From: Deltaproteobacteria bacterium
GTDB taxonomy: Bacteria > Myxococcota > Myxococcia > Myxococcales > 40CM-4-68-19
Length of the DNA stretch: 48,507 nucleotides
Direction of reading: 5' to 3'
NCBI GenBank assembly: GCA_025358085.1
Contig: JANYKT010000036.1
Coordinates: 1 to 48,507 of the forward strand
Part shown: positions 36,347-45,422 of the stretch, in pieces
Numbering within the stretch: position 1 is the first letter of the stretch
Layout: every line of letters begins with the position of its first letter
Translations under genes and position numbers: made by a program
Notes under the pieces: generated by a model
The model's input: the letters and a program-made list of their open reading frames with translations, nothing else
The model's database searches: none
Told to the model about the DNA's origin: nothing

Positions 36347-37792
36347 TCAGCCGAACAGCGCTTCGACGAACTCATGTGGATCGAATGGCTTGAGGTCCGG
36401 GATTTTCTCGCCGACGCCGACATAACGAACCGGGATCTTCAATTCATCGCAGATACCGATGATCACACCGCCCTTGGCGGTCCCGTCGAGCTTGGTCAAG
36501 ACGAAGCCGGTCACGCCCAGCGCCTCGTGAAACTGCCGCGCCTGCTGGATTGCGTTCTGTCCATTGGTGGCGTCGACCACCAGCAAGACTTCGTGCGGCG
36601 CTCCCGGGTGCGCTTTCCCAAGCGTGCGCTTCAAGCCTTTCAATTCATCCATCAGATTTGCTTTGGTATGCAGCCGGCCCGCGGTATCGCAGAGCACCAC
36701 CTGGACGCCATCAGCCCTGGCTCTGGTGATGGCATTGAAAAGGACCGCGCCCGGATCGGAGCCGTCCTTGCCCCGCACCATAGGCACTTGCGCGCGCTCG
36801 GCCCAGACGTCCAGCTGCTCGCCCGCCGCGGCGCGGAAGGTATCTCCGGCGCCGAGCAGTACGCTGCGCCCGCCGATCTTCAGGCGCGCCGCGAGCTTTC
36901 CAATCGTGGTGGTCTTTCCCGTTCCATTGACGCCCACCACCATCACCACCTGTGGCGCGGCGACGCCGGGCGCGAGTTCTGGCAGCCCGCCGTGACCGGC
37001 CTGCGAAAGAGTGGCGCCGAGCGAAAGAATGCGCTCGATCTCCTCGCGCAGGGCCGCCTTGACTTTGGATAAGTCCGACAGCTCCTTGCGCTTGAGCCGC
37101 TCGCGCACCGACTCCAGCAGCGCCGTCGCGGTGCGCACTCCGACATCGGCGGAGAAGAGGATCTCTTCCAGTTCGCCCAGCGCGGCCTCGTCCAGCTCCT
37201 TGCCGGTGCCGAGCAGCGCATTGAGCCGCGCCATGAAACCGCCGCGCGTCTTGGCGAGGCCCTCGGACAGGGTGCGGCCGGTCTCCAGATCGGCCAGCTT
37301 CTGCCGCCGGTCGGCCTCGATGCGCCGCGCCTCTTCCGCCTGCGCCAACAGCTGCGCGCGGGCCTCTGCCTCGGCTTGTTCTCGCGCCGCGGCCTCGGCC
37401 TGCCGACGCAGCTTCTCGACGGTCTCCTGGCTCTTGCGCTGCTCGTATTCGAGCTTGCGGCGGGCGTCCGACAGGTCGCGCTGGTAGCGCGCAATCTCGG
37501 CCCGCGCGGCGGCGGAATTGCCGGCCGCCTGCGCTGCCGCCAGCGACTTCTCGGCCGCCTCGACCGCGCCACGAGCCTTCTCCTCGCGCGCGAGGCGCTC
37601 GGCGGGCGTATGGACTTCCGGCGCCGCGATCTCGAGGCGCTCCTTCGGCGCTGCCTCCGGCAATTCTGCTGGCGGCGCCTTCGCCGGGGGACGGACAAGG
37701 AATTGCGCAAGCAGCGCGAAGAGGATCGCCAGCGCCACGAGCAACGCGACGACGAGTGCGATCTGTTGAGCGGTAACGGCGGCTAGGAGCAT
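36347..37792 (-). CDS. ftsY: Signal recognition particle receptor FtsY with N-terminal membrane anchor and coiled coil
   Basis: 481 residues from ATG 37792. FtsY is the SRP-receptor GTPase for co-translational membrane targeting. The N-terminus MLLAAVTAQQIALVVALLVALAIL is a membrane segment (TAQQIALVVALLVALAI), followed by a ~130-residue Ala/Glu/Arg/Gln-rich coiled coil. The NG domain then has GVNGTGKTT, the DTFRAAAGEQL box, DTAGRLHTKANLM and TKLDGTAKGG, all intact, ending FDPHEFVEALFG. ATG 37807 and TTG 37831 are earlier starts, but the putative promoter overlaps them. The stop lies three bases from the cupin stop on the other strand. Confidence 0.95.
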   Translation of the reverse strand: MLLAAVTAQQIALVVALLVALAILFALLAQFLVRPPAKAPPAELPEAAPKERLEIAAPEVHTPAERLAREEKARGAVEAAEKSLAAAQAAGNSAAARAEIARYQRDLSDARRKLEYEQRKSQETVEKLRRQAEAAAREQAEAEARAQLLAQAEEARRIEADRRQKLADLETGRTLSEGLAKTRGGFMARLNALLGTGKELDEAALGELEEILFSADVGVRTATALLESVRERLKRKELSDLSKVKAALREEIERILSLGATLSQAGHGGLPELAPGVAAPQVVMVVGVNGTGKTTTIGKLAARLKIGGRSVLLGAGDTFRAAAGEQLDVWAERAQVPMVRGKDGSDPGAVLFNAITRARADGVQVVLCDTAGRLHTKANLMDELKGLKRTLGKAHPGAPHEVLLVVDATNGQNAIQQARQFHEALGVTGFVLTKLDGTAKGGVIIGICDELKIPVRYVGVGEKIPDLKPFDPHEFVEALFG

Positions 37793-37802
37793 GAGGCCGC
37801 GC

Positions 37803-37831
37803 ACCATAGGGTGCGCGCAACGCACCTTCAA
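37803..37831 (-). promoter_or_regulatory. Possible promoter and palindrome in front of ftsY
   Basis: On the minus strand TTGAAG (37831-37826), a 17-base spacer and TATGGT (37808-37803) resemble a sigma70 promoter. Around it, GCGCACC-ATAG-GGTGCGC (37799-37816) is a perfect 7-bp inverted repeat. The arrangement echoes the promoter at 11282-11316. If used, the mRNA for the ATG at 37792 would have only a few leader bases. Confidence 0.35.
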
Positions 37832-38405
37832 GCGCTACGGAGCTGTTGCTACTCAGCTCAGTACTCGCGCGCACCACACTGGGTCCCTCCGTACACCAGC
37901 TCCGCCGCGGACCCGGGCACCCCGCGCGCCCTCCGGATGCCGGCCGCGGACCGCTGCTGCGACTTGCAAAGATGCGGGCGGGCGGCCTTGCAAACGTCGG
38001 GCTTGCAGGGTGCCCGGTCCCGCGGCTCAAGCGGCGCCGGGACGAGACCCCGTGGGACGCTGCACGCTGTTCGCGGGCGCCGCACCTCGCGGTCGCTGTC
38101 CCGGGTCGTCCGCTGGACGGAATTAAAGAAAGTCACAAACCGCCAGTTGTCCCAGTGCTCCCTGAGGTGAACGATGCGAATTCAGCAGCTCGATCAGTGC
38201 GAGTTGCACGATCGAAATCAACGCCGGTTGCAGCGGTCCCTATCCGCACGACTTGCGGTACACGACGTCCAGACCCGATGCGGCGCCCGTGAACAGCGTG
38301 CAGCGCTCCGCGGGGTCTCCCGTGAGGCGCCCGGATCCGCGGCGGAGATAGCGTCGCCGAGCAGAAGCCCGCGCGCCCGCCGGTTCGTAAGCAGGAAACA
38401 GCTGC
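37832..38405. other. 574-base gene-free stretch upstream of ftsY
   Basis: No supported gene lies here. Open frames occur on both strands, but they are short, Arg/Pro/Cys-rich and mutually exclusive, as expected from GC-rich non-coding DNA. The stretch holds a ~64-bp inverted repeat (38021-38084 and 38279-38341), described separately. Three CTTGCA words lie at 37969-38016, and there is an AT-rich patch near 38120-38145. Both repeat arms would translate to a RCTLF.GAA-like string, so decayed coding DNA is a possibility. Confidence 0.6.
38021..38341. repeat. ~64-bp inverted repeat, arms about 195 bases apart
   Basis: Arms are 38021-38084 and 38279-38341. The best-matching block is GCTGCACGCTGTTCGCGGGC (38059-38078) against the complement of the segment ending at 38304, differing by one base. 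Similarity extends to CGCGG at the outer edges with several mismatches. The region between the arms is unrelated to either. It could be a non-autonomous insertion with long terminal repeats or an inverted duplication. Confidence 0.65.
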
Positions 38406-39686
38406 TCAGTCTGGGAGCGACGCCGGCGCCTTGGACGAAGAAGCATTCAAAGGCAGCGGCACCTCCGACCCCTTCTCGCCGACCGCCGTCCCGTGCCACT
38501 TCTTCTTGCTGCCAGTATCAACAGCGCACTTCGTGCCGGCGTCGTCGCAGGCGACGATTTGATAGTAGACGGCGCCGTCGGCCTGCGCCGGCAGCTCGGC
38601 CTTGAAGCCGCCGAAGCCGCCGTTCGGATCCGGCAGCATGTTGGCCTGCTGGTCCTGCCCGTCATTGCCACGGAAGAGAACCATCGCTTTGTCCGGAACC
38701 TGGCCGTCCTCGCCCGCCGGCGCGATCTGCGCGCGGATCAGCAGCGGCTGGTTCGGGTCTACGCGGTTGACCGACCAGTGCGTGAAGGACCAGCCGCCCT
38801 TGTCGGCCACGGCACCGGCCGCCGCGGTTCCTGCCTTGAAGGTCACCGTGTACGGCGTCTTCGAGTCGCCGTCCCCCTGGTGCGTCATCAGGCCCGCCTC
38901 GTTCTTGGCGACGATGAAATATTCGACGGTACCTTTGGCGGCGGCAGCGGTAATTTTCGCTTCGTAGTTGTCGCCGTCGATGTGCTGGAGAGGCGCATTG
39001 GTGAAGGAGGACGTGCCGGCTGCTTTGGACTGCAGGACGGCCACCGGGACCGGAACTTCGGAGTGGATCTTGACTCGCACGGTAAAGTCCTGGCCTTCGG
39101 GCGGCTGCGCTGCCGGCTTGCGGTGCTCGATCGTGGGCGGCTCGGCGGCTGCCTTCGAGCCGTGGTGGGCCTTGTGCGGCGCGCGCTCCCCCGAAGCAGA
39201 CTCCCGGTGGTGCCGGGTCTCGGTCTCAACCCTGGGCGGCGGCTCTGCTTTCGGCGCCGGCTCGGTCGTCGGCGTGAACTCCTTCGTGGCGACCGCGGTC
39301 GACGACCTGGCTGCTTTTCCGTTCGCGGCCATCGGCTTGGAAGAGCTGCCGTAATTGGAGGGGCCGTTGCCGAGGATGTCGCTCGCATCGATCCAGTATT
39401 CGGTCTCGGCGCTGCCCGGGAACGTCGCCTTGAAGACGTCGTCGTATTCGTTCTTCACCATGGTGGTGTCTTCCACCTTTCCGCTCTTGCCGCGGTGATG
39501 AACGGTGGCGCTCATCACGCCGGTCTCGTCGGTGATCGTTGCTTCGATCGTTACATTGCCGCCCTTGATAGCGGGCTTCACGTCGGTGATGGCCGGGGGC
39601 TTGGTGTCCTCGGCGTGCGCGGCGGAAAGGAACAACAGCACCGACGCAAGGCTCAAGAGAAACGCGGCAAGTTTCGACGTTCGCAT
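38406..39686 (-). CDS. Secreted protein with three Ig-like repeats and a His/Pro-rich linker
   Basis: 426 residues from ATG 39686 with signal peptide MRTSKLAAFLLSLASVLLFL then SAAHA, cut before ED. Three similar beta-rich segments (about 29-115, 196-285, 300-400) each end in a strand like EYWIDASDILGN, EYFIVAKNEAG or YYQIVACDDAG, the pattern of FN3/Ig-like domains. Residues ~116-195 form a Pro/Glu/His/Lys-rich linker (HRESASGERAPHKAHHGSK). No catalytic motif is visible. It may be an extracellular or periplasmic binding or structural protein and a possible type II substrate; that is inference. Confidence 0.82.
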   Translation of the reverse strand: MRTSKLAAFLLSLASVLLFLSAAHAEDTKPPAITDVKPAIKGGNVTIEATITDETGVMSATVHHRGKSGKVEDTTMVKNEYDDVFKATFPGSAETEYWIDASDILGNGPSNYGSSSKPMAANGKAARSSTAVATKEFTPTTEPAPKAEPPPRVETETRHHRESASGERAPHKAHHGSKAAAEPPTIEHRKPAAQPPEGQDFTVRVKIHSEVPVPVAVLQSKAAGTSSFTNAPLQHIDGDNYEAKITAAAAKGTVEYFIVAKNEAGLMTHQGDGDSKTPYTVTFKAGTAAAGAVADKGGWSFTHWSVNRVDPNQPLLIRAQIAPAGEDGQVPDKAMVLFRGNDGQDQQANMLPDPNGGFGGFKAELPAQADGAVYYQIVACDDAGTKCAVDTGSKKKWHGTAVGEKGSEVPLPLNASSSKAPASLPD

Positions 39687-39754
39687 GGCGCGAACATACA
39701 AGGACGCCCGCGGGAATCAATCATTAGGTAACTCCCCGATCTCCCGAGCGCGGT

Positions 39755-42700
39755 TCAGGCGGCCGCGGTGGCGCCCTGCCTGGAGAGCTTGACGCTGACG
39801 ATCTTCGAGATGCCGGGTTCTTCCATGGTGACGCCATACAGCGAGTCGGCGACTTCCATGGTCCGCTTGTTGTGGGTGATGACGATGAACTGCGACTGGC
39901 GCGACATCTCCCGCACCATCTCGTTGTAGCGGCCGACGTTTGCCTCATCGAGCGGCGCGTCGACTTCGTCCAGCAGGCAGAACGGCGTCGGCTTGATCAG
40001 GAAGATGGCGAAGATCAGCGAGACCGCGGTGAGCGCCTTCTCGCCGCCCGAGAGCAAGCCGACGCTGGTGAGCTTCTTCCCGGGCGGCTGGGCGACGATC
40101 TCGACGCCGGGCTCGGCACCCGGATTGGCCGGATCCTCCACCAATTGCAGCTCGGCCATGCCGCCGCGGAAGAGCCGCGGGAAGACCTGGGTGAAGCGCT
40201 CGTTGACCAGCACGAAGGTCTCCCTGAAACGCTCCTTCGAAGCGCGGTCGATGCGCGCGATAGCCGAGCGCAGCTTGGTCAGCGACTCGTCGAGATCCTG
40301 TTTCTGGGTGGTCAGGAAGGTGTAGCGCTCATTGACCTCGCGGGCCTCGTCGATGGCGGTCAGCGAGACCTCGCCGAGCGCATCGATCTTCTCGCGCAGG
40401 CGGGTCATCTCGGCGTCCGCTTCGGCCGTGTCGACCTCAGCCGCGGCTTGTTTCCGCGCGGCCGCGACGTCGGCGAGCTCCATCAGGTTTCGCTCGCGCA
40501 CGCTTTGTTCGAGGTGGGTCAGCGCAAGCCGCGTGCCCTGCAGCACAAGCTCTGCGCGGTTGCGGCGATCGCTCGATTCGCGAGACTCGGCGCGGGCCGC
40601 GTGGACTTCGCTGTCGCCGCCCTGCAGCCGGGTCTGCGCCGTGTCGTAGAGAGCGCGGGCGCGGCCCAGTTCGGCGCGGAGCCGCTCGCTCTCGGTCAGG
40701 AGCCGGGTCACGTCAGCGCGAGTGATCTCGACCTTCGCTTCCAGCGCCGCCGCGCGCTCCTTGCCCTGCTCAATCTCGCCCGACAATTTCGCGCGCCGTT
40801 GCTCGACCTCCTTCCTCTGCTCGCTCAAGCGCTGCAGCGAGCGGCCCACGCCCTCGCGCCGCTCCGCCACCGCCGCGGCCGACACCTTGTGCTTGGTCAC
40901 CTCGGCCTGCACCGCCTCGGCGCGCTCGCGGGCCCTGAGCAGCTCGGCCTGCAGCGCCCGCAGCCGCGCCTCGCGGTCGCTCTGCTCGCCCTCGCCCACG
41001 GCCACCGCCTCGCGGCTCTGGGTCTCCTCGCGCGCGACTTCTCCGATCGCGTTCTCGAGCGCGCGCTGCTCGGTCTGCAGCACCTGCTCGCGCTGGCCCA
41101 GCCGCGCGATCTCGTCCTGCAGCCGGGTCACGTCGCGCTCGAGCCGCAGCTGCGACAGCTCCTCCTCGCGCTCTTCATGCACGAGCCGCTTGACTGCGGC
41201 GTCCGCCGTCTGCACCCGCGCGGCGATCTGCGCTACCTGCGCGTTGGCGAGCTGCAGCTTCGCCTCCAGCTCCCGCACCACGTCGGCGAGTTCCAGCAGC
41301 TCGCGGCGCTTGTGCAGGAGGCCGTCGCCGACGCCGTTGAGCTGGCCACCGGAGACGATGCCTTCCTTGTCGACCACCTCGCCCTCGACGCTGACGAAGG
41401 TGCGCTCGCCCGGATTGCGCGCCCAGAGCGACAGGGCCGCGGCCATCGAATCGCAGATGAAGACATCGGCGAGCAGGAAGCGCTTGAGCCGGTCGTGCTC
41501 GGGCGCGCAGTCCACCACGTCGACCGCGCGCAGGCAGCCCTCGGGCGCCTCGAGCTGCAGCGGCACCAGCGGGAGCTGCTCCATCTCGGTGAGGGGCACG
41601 AAGCTCGCGCGGCCTTGCGAGGCCCGGCGCAGGTACTCGGTGGCGCGCAAGCCGGCGGCGTGGCTCTCCACCAAGATGAGCTGGAGCCGGTCGCCCAGCA
41701 CGGCCTCGATGCTGCGCTCGTAGCGCGGGTCGGTGCGCAGCACGTCAGCGACCAGTCCGTAAACGCCGTCGCGGCGGCGCTCGTCCTCGTCGCGCAGCAT
41801 GACGGCTTTCACGCCGCGGCCATAGCCCTCGAAGTTGCGCTGCAGCTCGAGCAGGCTGGTCAAGCGGCTGCGCCGGTCGGCCAATTCTTCGCGCAGCCGG
41901 ATGAGCAGCGCCTCGGTCTCGCGCAGCTCGCCGCGGCCGCGCTGCAGCTCGTCCTCAGTGGCCCCCTTGCGCTCGCCCAGCACCTTGCGGCTGCGCTGCG
42001 TCTCGAGCAGCCGGTGCTGCAAATCATCTCGCTGCAGCGAGATCTCGGTGCCGCGCGCGATCAGCTGTCCGCTCTCGGCTGCGGCCGTCTGCAGCCGCCC
42101 GTCCAGGTCCTTCCGCCTGCGCTCGAGATTGACCAGATTGGTGCGGTGATTCGCCAGCCGGGTCAGCACGCTCACCGCCAGATGCCGCTCTGCCTCGACC
42201 GCCTGCTGCGCCGCGTGGATCTGCAGGCTGGCCTCCTGCAAGCCTGACTCCGCCTGCTTCATCCGCGCGCTGTCGTCCGCACTGGTGTCGGCGAGCTTCT
42301 GCCGGTCGAGCTGCAGCTCCTCCTCTTCGCGGCCGAGGAACTCGAGCCGCACACCGAGCAGCTGAACTTCCTCCTCGTGCTGTGACTTGCGCGCGGCGAT
42401 GGTCTCGCGCTCACGCTGTGCAAACTGCAGCTCTTGTTCAGCGAGGCGCAGCTGCTTGTCGAGATTGTGCGAACTCTCGGCCAGGTCCTGGACCTTGCGG
42501 TCGTCTTCCAGCAGCTGCAGCCGCTCAGCGGAGAGGCCCGCTTCCAGCCGCGCCACATGCGCCTCGGCCACCTTCCCGGCCTCGCTCGCTTGCGAGAGCT
42601 CGTGCGCCTGCGCTGTCTCCTCTTCCTTGGCGGCGACAAACTGCTGAACCGCCACCAGCAGCTCCAGGTCTTTCAGCTGGCCCCGCAGCTCGCGGAACTT

Positions 42701-43348
42701 CTCGGCCTTTTTTGCCTGCCGCTCGAGCCCGCCCAGCCGCTTCCCGATCTCGCCGACCACATCGCTCAGCCGGAGCAGGTTCTGCTCGGTGGCTTCCAGC
42801 TTGCGCTCGGCCTGCTTGCGCCGCGCCTTGTACTTGGTGACCCCCGCGGCCTCCTCGATGATGGACCGCCGGTCCTCGGGCTTGCTCGAGACGATGAGGC
42901 CGATGCGTCCCTGCTCGATGATGGAGTAGGCGCGGGTGCCGACCCCGGTGCCGAGGAACAGCTCGGTGATGTCGAGCAGGCGGCAGGAGGTCTTGTTGAT
43001 TTCGTACTCGCTGTCGCCGTTGCGGAAGAGCCGCCGGGTAATGGTGATCTCGCCAAAGCCCGCGTACTGCGCGGGCGCGCCGCCGCCCTCGTTCGAGAAG
43101 GTGAGCGCTACTTCCGCCATGCTGGTTGCGGCGCGGCTCTCGGAGCCGGCGAAGATCACGTCCTCCATGGCGCGGCCGCGCAGGTGCTTGGCGCTCTGCT
43201 CGCCCATGGCCCAGCGGATAGCGTCGACCACGTTCGACTTCCCGCAGCCGTTCGGACCGACCACTCCGGTGACGCCCTCGTCGAAAGAAAAGACGACGCG
43301 GTCCGCAAACGACTTGAAGCCGGTGATTTCGAGGCGCCTGATTTTCAT
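39755..43348 (-). CDS. smc: Chromosome segregation ATPase SMC
   Basis: 1197 residues, the full-length bacterial SMC size. Walker A GPNGCGKS at 31-38, the Q-loop region, two long coiled-coil arms (about 165-520 and 650-1020) and a hinge (about 520-650, with YGLVADVLRTDPRYERSIEA). The C-terminal head has the ABC signature LLSGGEKALT and Walker B CLLDEVDAPLD, both intact. SMC with ScpAB compacts and resolves origins; scpA and scpB are not in the window. ATG 43348 is used. The promoter must lie in the 83 bases shared with the divergent FHA gene. Confidence 0.97.
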   Translation of the reverse strand: MKIRRLEITGFKSFADRVVFSFDEGVTGVVGPNGCGKSNVVDAIRWAMGEQSAKHLRGRAMEDVIFAGSESRAATSMAEVALTFSNEGGGAPAQYAGFGEITITRRLFRNGDSEYEINKTSCRLLDITELFLGTGVGTRAYSIIEQGRIGLIVSSKPEDRRSIIEEAAGVTKYKARRKQAERKLEATEQNLLRLSDVVGEIGKRLGGLERQAKKAEKFRELRGQLKDLELLVAVQQFVAAKEEETAQAHELSQASEAGKVAEAHVARLEAGLSAERLQLLEDDRKVQDLAESSHNLDKQLRLAEQELQFAQRERETIAARKSQHEEEVQLLGVRLEFLGREEEELQLDRQKLADTSADDSARMKQAESGLQEASLQIHAAQQAVEAERHLAVSVLTRLANHRTNLVNLERRRKDLDGRLQTAAAESGQLIARGTEISLQRDDLQHRLLETQRSRKVLGERKGATEDELQRGRGELRETEALLIRLREELADRRSRLTSLLELQRNFEGYGRGVKAVMLRDEDERRRDGVYGLVADVLRTDPRYERSIEAVLGDRLQLILVESHAAGLRATEYLRRASQGRASFVPLTEMEQLPLVPLQLEAPEGCLRAVDVVDCAPEHDRLKRFLLADVFICDSMAAALSLWARNPGERTFVSVEGEVVDKEGIVSGGQLNGVGDGLLHKRRELLELADVVRELEAKLQLANAQVAQIAARVQTADAAVKRLVHEEREEELSQLRLERDVTRLQDEIARLGQREQVLQTEQRALENAIGEVAREETQSREAVAVGEGEQSDREARLRALQAELLRARERAEAVQAEVTKHKVSAAAVAERREGVGRSLQRLSEQRKEVEQRRAKLSGEIEQGKERAAALEAKVEITRADVTRLLTESERLRAELGRARALYDTAQTRLQGGDSEVHAARAESRESSDRRNRAELVLQGTRLALTHLEQSVRERNLMELADVAAARKQAAAEVDTAEADAEMTRLREKIDALGEVSLTAIDEAREVNERYTFLTTQKQDLDESLTKLRSAIARIDRASKERFRETFVLVNERFTQVFPRLFRGGMAELQLVEDPANPGAEPGVEIVAQPPGKKLTSVGLLSGGEKALTAVSLIFAIFLIKPTPFCLLDEVDAPLDEANVGRYNEMVREMSRQSQFIVITHNKRTMEVADSLYGVTMEEPGISKIVSVKLSRQGATAAA

Positions 43349-43431
43349 CGCGCGCGAGCATCAGCAGATCCGGCTTTCGCTCGCAAGCTTGATTCGGGAG
43401 CCGAAATTGTGGGTGATGGCGCGCGACCTAT

Positions 43432-44481
43432 ATGAGCCGGAGAAAAGCGCAGCCCGAAACGTGGTCGGCGGTGCTCGAGGTCCTGGACCCCGACGGCACC
43501 CGCACGCGCCATCCTTTCCATCGACCGCGGATGAACGTCGGGCGCAAGGAGCACAACTTCATTGCCTTGAAACTGGACGAGGCCGTGAGCTCCGACCATT
43601 GCGAGTTTCTCGAGGAGAACGGGGTGCTGATCGTCCGCGATCTGCGCTCGGCCAACGGCACCTGGGTCAACGAGAAGCGCATCGACCAAGCGCGGCTGCG
43701 CGACGGGGACGAGGTCCGCATCGGCGCAACGAAGGTGCGGGTGAGCTTGCGCGGTCCGGAGCCACGGAGGCGGCCGCGCTGGCTGAACTCCCGCAACATC
43801 TGGGTCGCGGGTGCCTTGCTGGTGCTGGTGATTCTTTCGGCGCTGCTTGCGCTCCGGGAGCGGGCAGCGGCGCGGTCCGACGCGCGGCTGCGCGAGCGCT
43901 TTGCGCAGCAGGTGCGGGAGCTGGTGGGGGACGACCTGTGCACCTCGCTTGACGGACCCGTGATTCAATTGCGCGCAATCGATCTTGCGGTTGGCAATCG
44001 GAGCATCGCCATTGCACTCGACCACGGCGACGTGAAGATCGCACCGCAGGATCGCAAGACCGACATCGAGCTGGTGGCGGCGTACCGGCAGAAGCTGGAA
44101 GTCTACGCGCGCGCGACTCGGCTCTTGACCGCGCGGGAGCAGGCGCAGCGCGAGGCGCTGGAGCGGCTCTCGCGCCTCGGGCAGCGTTTTCGTGCGGACA
44201 AGGATCGCAAAGTGAGTGTTTGGGCCGAGGGGCTGCTTAATGAGCGGCTCGCGCGCTGCGATGATCTGCTGCTCGGCGTCAAAGGGCTGATCGCCGAGAC
44301 GGAGCGCTTTGTCGAACTGGTCGAGGCGGTGGCGATCCGCGGCGAGGCGCCTTCGGCGGCGCAGTTGGCGCACTTTCGCTTTACGCGCGACTTGCCTGGG
44401 CTCGTTAGCGCATGCAGCGAAAGCAGCAGGCGCGACGGAGCGGGAGCGCTTTCTGCTTTGAGCGCGCTTCTCGAAGAATAG
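43432..44481 (+). CDS. FHA-domain membrane protein
   Basis: 349 residues. An N-terminal FHA phosphopeptide-binding domain (about 1-105) has the key residues NVGRKEHN, SSDHCEF and NGTWVN. One membrane segment follows (about 122-142, WVAGALLVLVILSALLAL). The C-terminal ~205 residues are a helical, probably coiled-coil, extracytoplasmic region without recognised motifs. FHA proteins bind phosphothreonine on partners of Ser/Thr kinases, so it may tether a kinase-regulated complex to the membrane. Divergent from smc, separated by 83 bases. ATG 43432; no strong ribosome site. Confidence 0.88.
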   Translation: MSRRKAQPETWSAVLEVLDPDGTRTRHPFHRPRMNVGRKEHNFIALKLDEAVSSDHCEFLEENGVLIVRDLRSANGTWVNEKRIDQARLRDGDEVRIGATKVRVSLRGPEPRRRPRWLNSRNIWVAGALLVLVILSALLALRERAAARSDARLRERFAQQVRELVGDDLCTSLDGPVIQLRAIDLAVGNRSIAIALDHGDVKIAPQDRKTDIELVAAYRQKLEVYARATRLLTAREQAQREALERLSRLGQRFRADKDRKVSVWAEGLLNERLARCDDLLLGVKGLIAETERFVELVEAVAIRGEAPSAAQLAHFRFTRDLPGLVSACSESSRRDGAGALSALSALLEE

Positions 44482-44629
44482 AAGCCTGCTTGCAGGGACG
44501 CCGCGCTTGCGATCTGTCCACGCGATTGACGAGCGCGCCGGCGTTCTTGCGGGGAGAGATGACGAGTGGCGCGCGGCCGGCAGCGGCGGCGCACGAACTC
44601 AATCGCTCCGCTGCGATTTCGGCTGAGGG

Positions 44630-45193
44630 CTAAGGACGGGAGACCGCGGGGTTGCCGGCCTCGCAGAAGCGGAGCAGTTCGGTCGCCCAAGGGCCGCTGT
44701 AGTCGACACCGATGCGAGGCGTGCGCAGGAGCTTCGGCTTCGCGCGCTCAGCGCGGGGCGCAATGAAAAGCGCGGAAGCGGGGTCGCAGAGGTCCAGGCG
44801 GTTGTCACGCAGGCCGACACCGAGCGCCTTGGTGAGGTTGCCTGGCCCTCTCGCGCTCGGGTGCAGCCAGGGCTCGGAGCCCGCGCCGGGGACGAATTCA
44901 GCGGCGCGGATGAGCACGGCGTTCGCCGCGGCGCCCGGTCCGCAGACCGCGTTGAGCATCGGGTGAATCCCGTAAATCAAATAGACGTAAGCGGTGCCGG
45001 GGTCGCCATACATCACCTCGGTGCGGGCGGTGCGGCCGGCGCGCGAGTGGCAAGCGAGGTCGTGCTCGCCCACGTAGGCTTCAGTCTCGACGATGCGCGC
45101 CACCCGGCCGCGACAGACAACGCGGCAGCCTACCAGCGCGGGCGCGACCTGGACGGCGTTCCGGTCGTAGAATTTCCTCGGCAGGGGGTGCAC
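44630..45193 (-). CDS. 3-methyladenine DNA glycosylase (AAG/MPG family)
   Basis: Base-excision repair enzyme removing alkylated purines. 187 residues from GTG 45193; a TTG at 45202 adds three residues but falls in a repeated sequence. Family signatures: LPRKFYDRNAVQVAPALVGC, RIVETEAYVGEHDLACHS with the catalytic Glu, YVYLIYGIHPMLNAVCG, VLIRAAEF and GPGNLTKALG. Length is normal for bacterial AAG. The neighbouring MITE-like element begins directly upstream, so the original promoter and leader are probably displaced. Confidence 0.93.
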   Translation of the reverse strand: MHPLPRKFYDRNAVQVAPALVGCRVVCRGRVARIVETEAYVGEHDLACHSRAGRTARTEVMYGDPGTAYVYLIYGIHPMLNAVCGPGAAANAVLIRAAEFVPGAGSEPWLHPSARGPGNLTKALGVGLRDNRLDLCDPASALFIAPRAERAKPKLLRTPRIGVDYSGPWATELLRFCEAGNPAVSRP

Positions 45194-45200
45194 GGGTTGC

Positions 45201-45210
45201 AATCTAGGCT
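45201..45210. repeat. Left copy of the 10-bp direct repeat AATCTAGGCT
   Basis: Exactly repeated at 45423-45432, on the two outer edges of the palindromic element. This is the expected footprint of a target-site duplication. Confidence 0.6.
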
Positions 45211-45422
45211 CAATGCCGATCAGTTAGCAGCGCCCTCTCTCTCTGCAACGAACGCCGCCTTAGAGACCGTGGGGGTCGTCGCCCTCAGACAGGTGCTCAC
45301 CCCCTGGCGGGTTGCGCATCGGCGTGGTTGCTGGGGGGCTCCGCAGCTCGTTCGCCGACCCCCACGCTCCTCCTGCGGCGTTCGTTGCACAGATGAAAGA
45401 CCTCCTTGATTGAGTGGCATTG
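45211..45422. mobile_element. MITE-like palindromic element, copy B
   Basis: A 212-base non-coding element beginning CAATGCC (45211-45217) and ending GGCATTG (45416-45422), which are exact inverted repeats. Inside, long arms at 45245-45278 and 45356-45388 carry perfect 14-base (GCAACGAACGCCGC) and 11-base (CGTGGGGGTCG) inverted blocks separated by a variable 8-9 bases. They enclose a ~77-base centre. Homologous to 6856-7069 over its whole length, with the outer part in inverse orientation and the centre in the same orientation. It is flanked by a 10-bp direct repeat and has no coding capacity for a transposase. Confidence 0.68.

Noticed and set aside
37858-38136. Cys-rich open frame on the minus strand in the ftsY gap
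   Set aside because: Atypical composition, no ribosome site, no family resemblance, and it overlaps one arm of the inverted repeat.
44600-44617. AATCGC/GCGATT hairpin between FHA and glycosylase genes as a terminator
   Set aside because: Stem of six pairs, no T-run on either strand; too weak to annotate.
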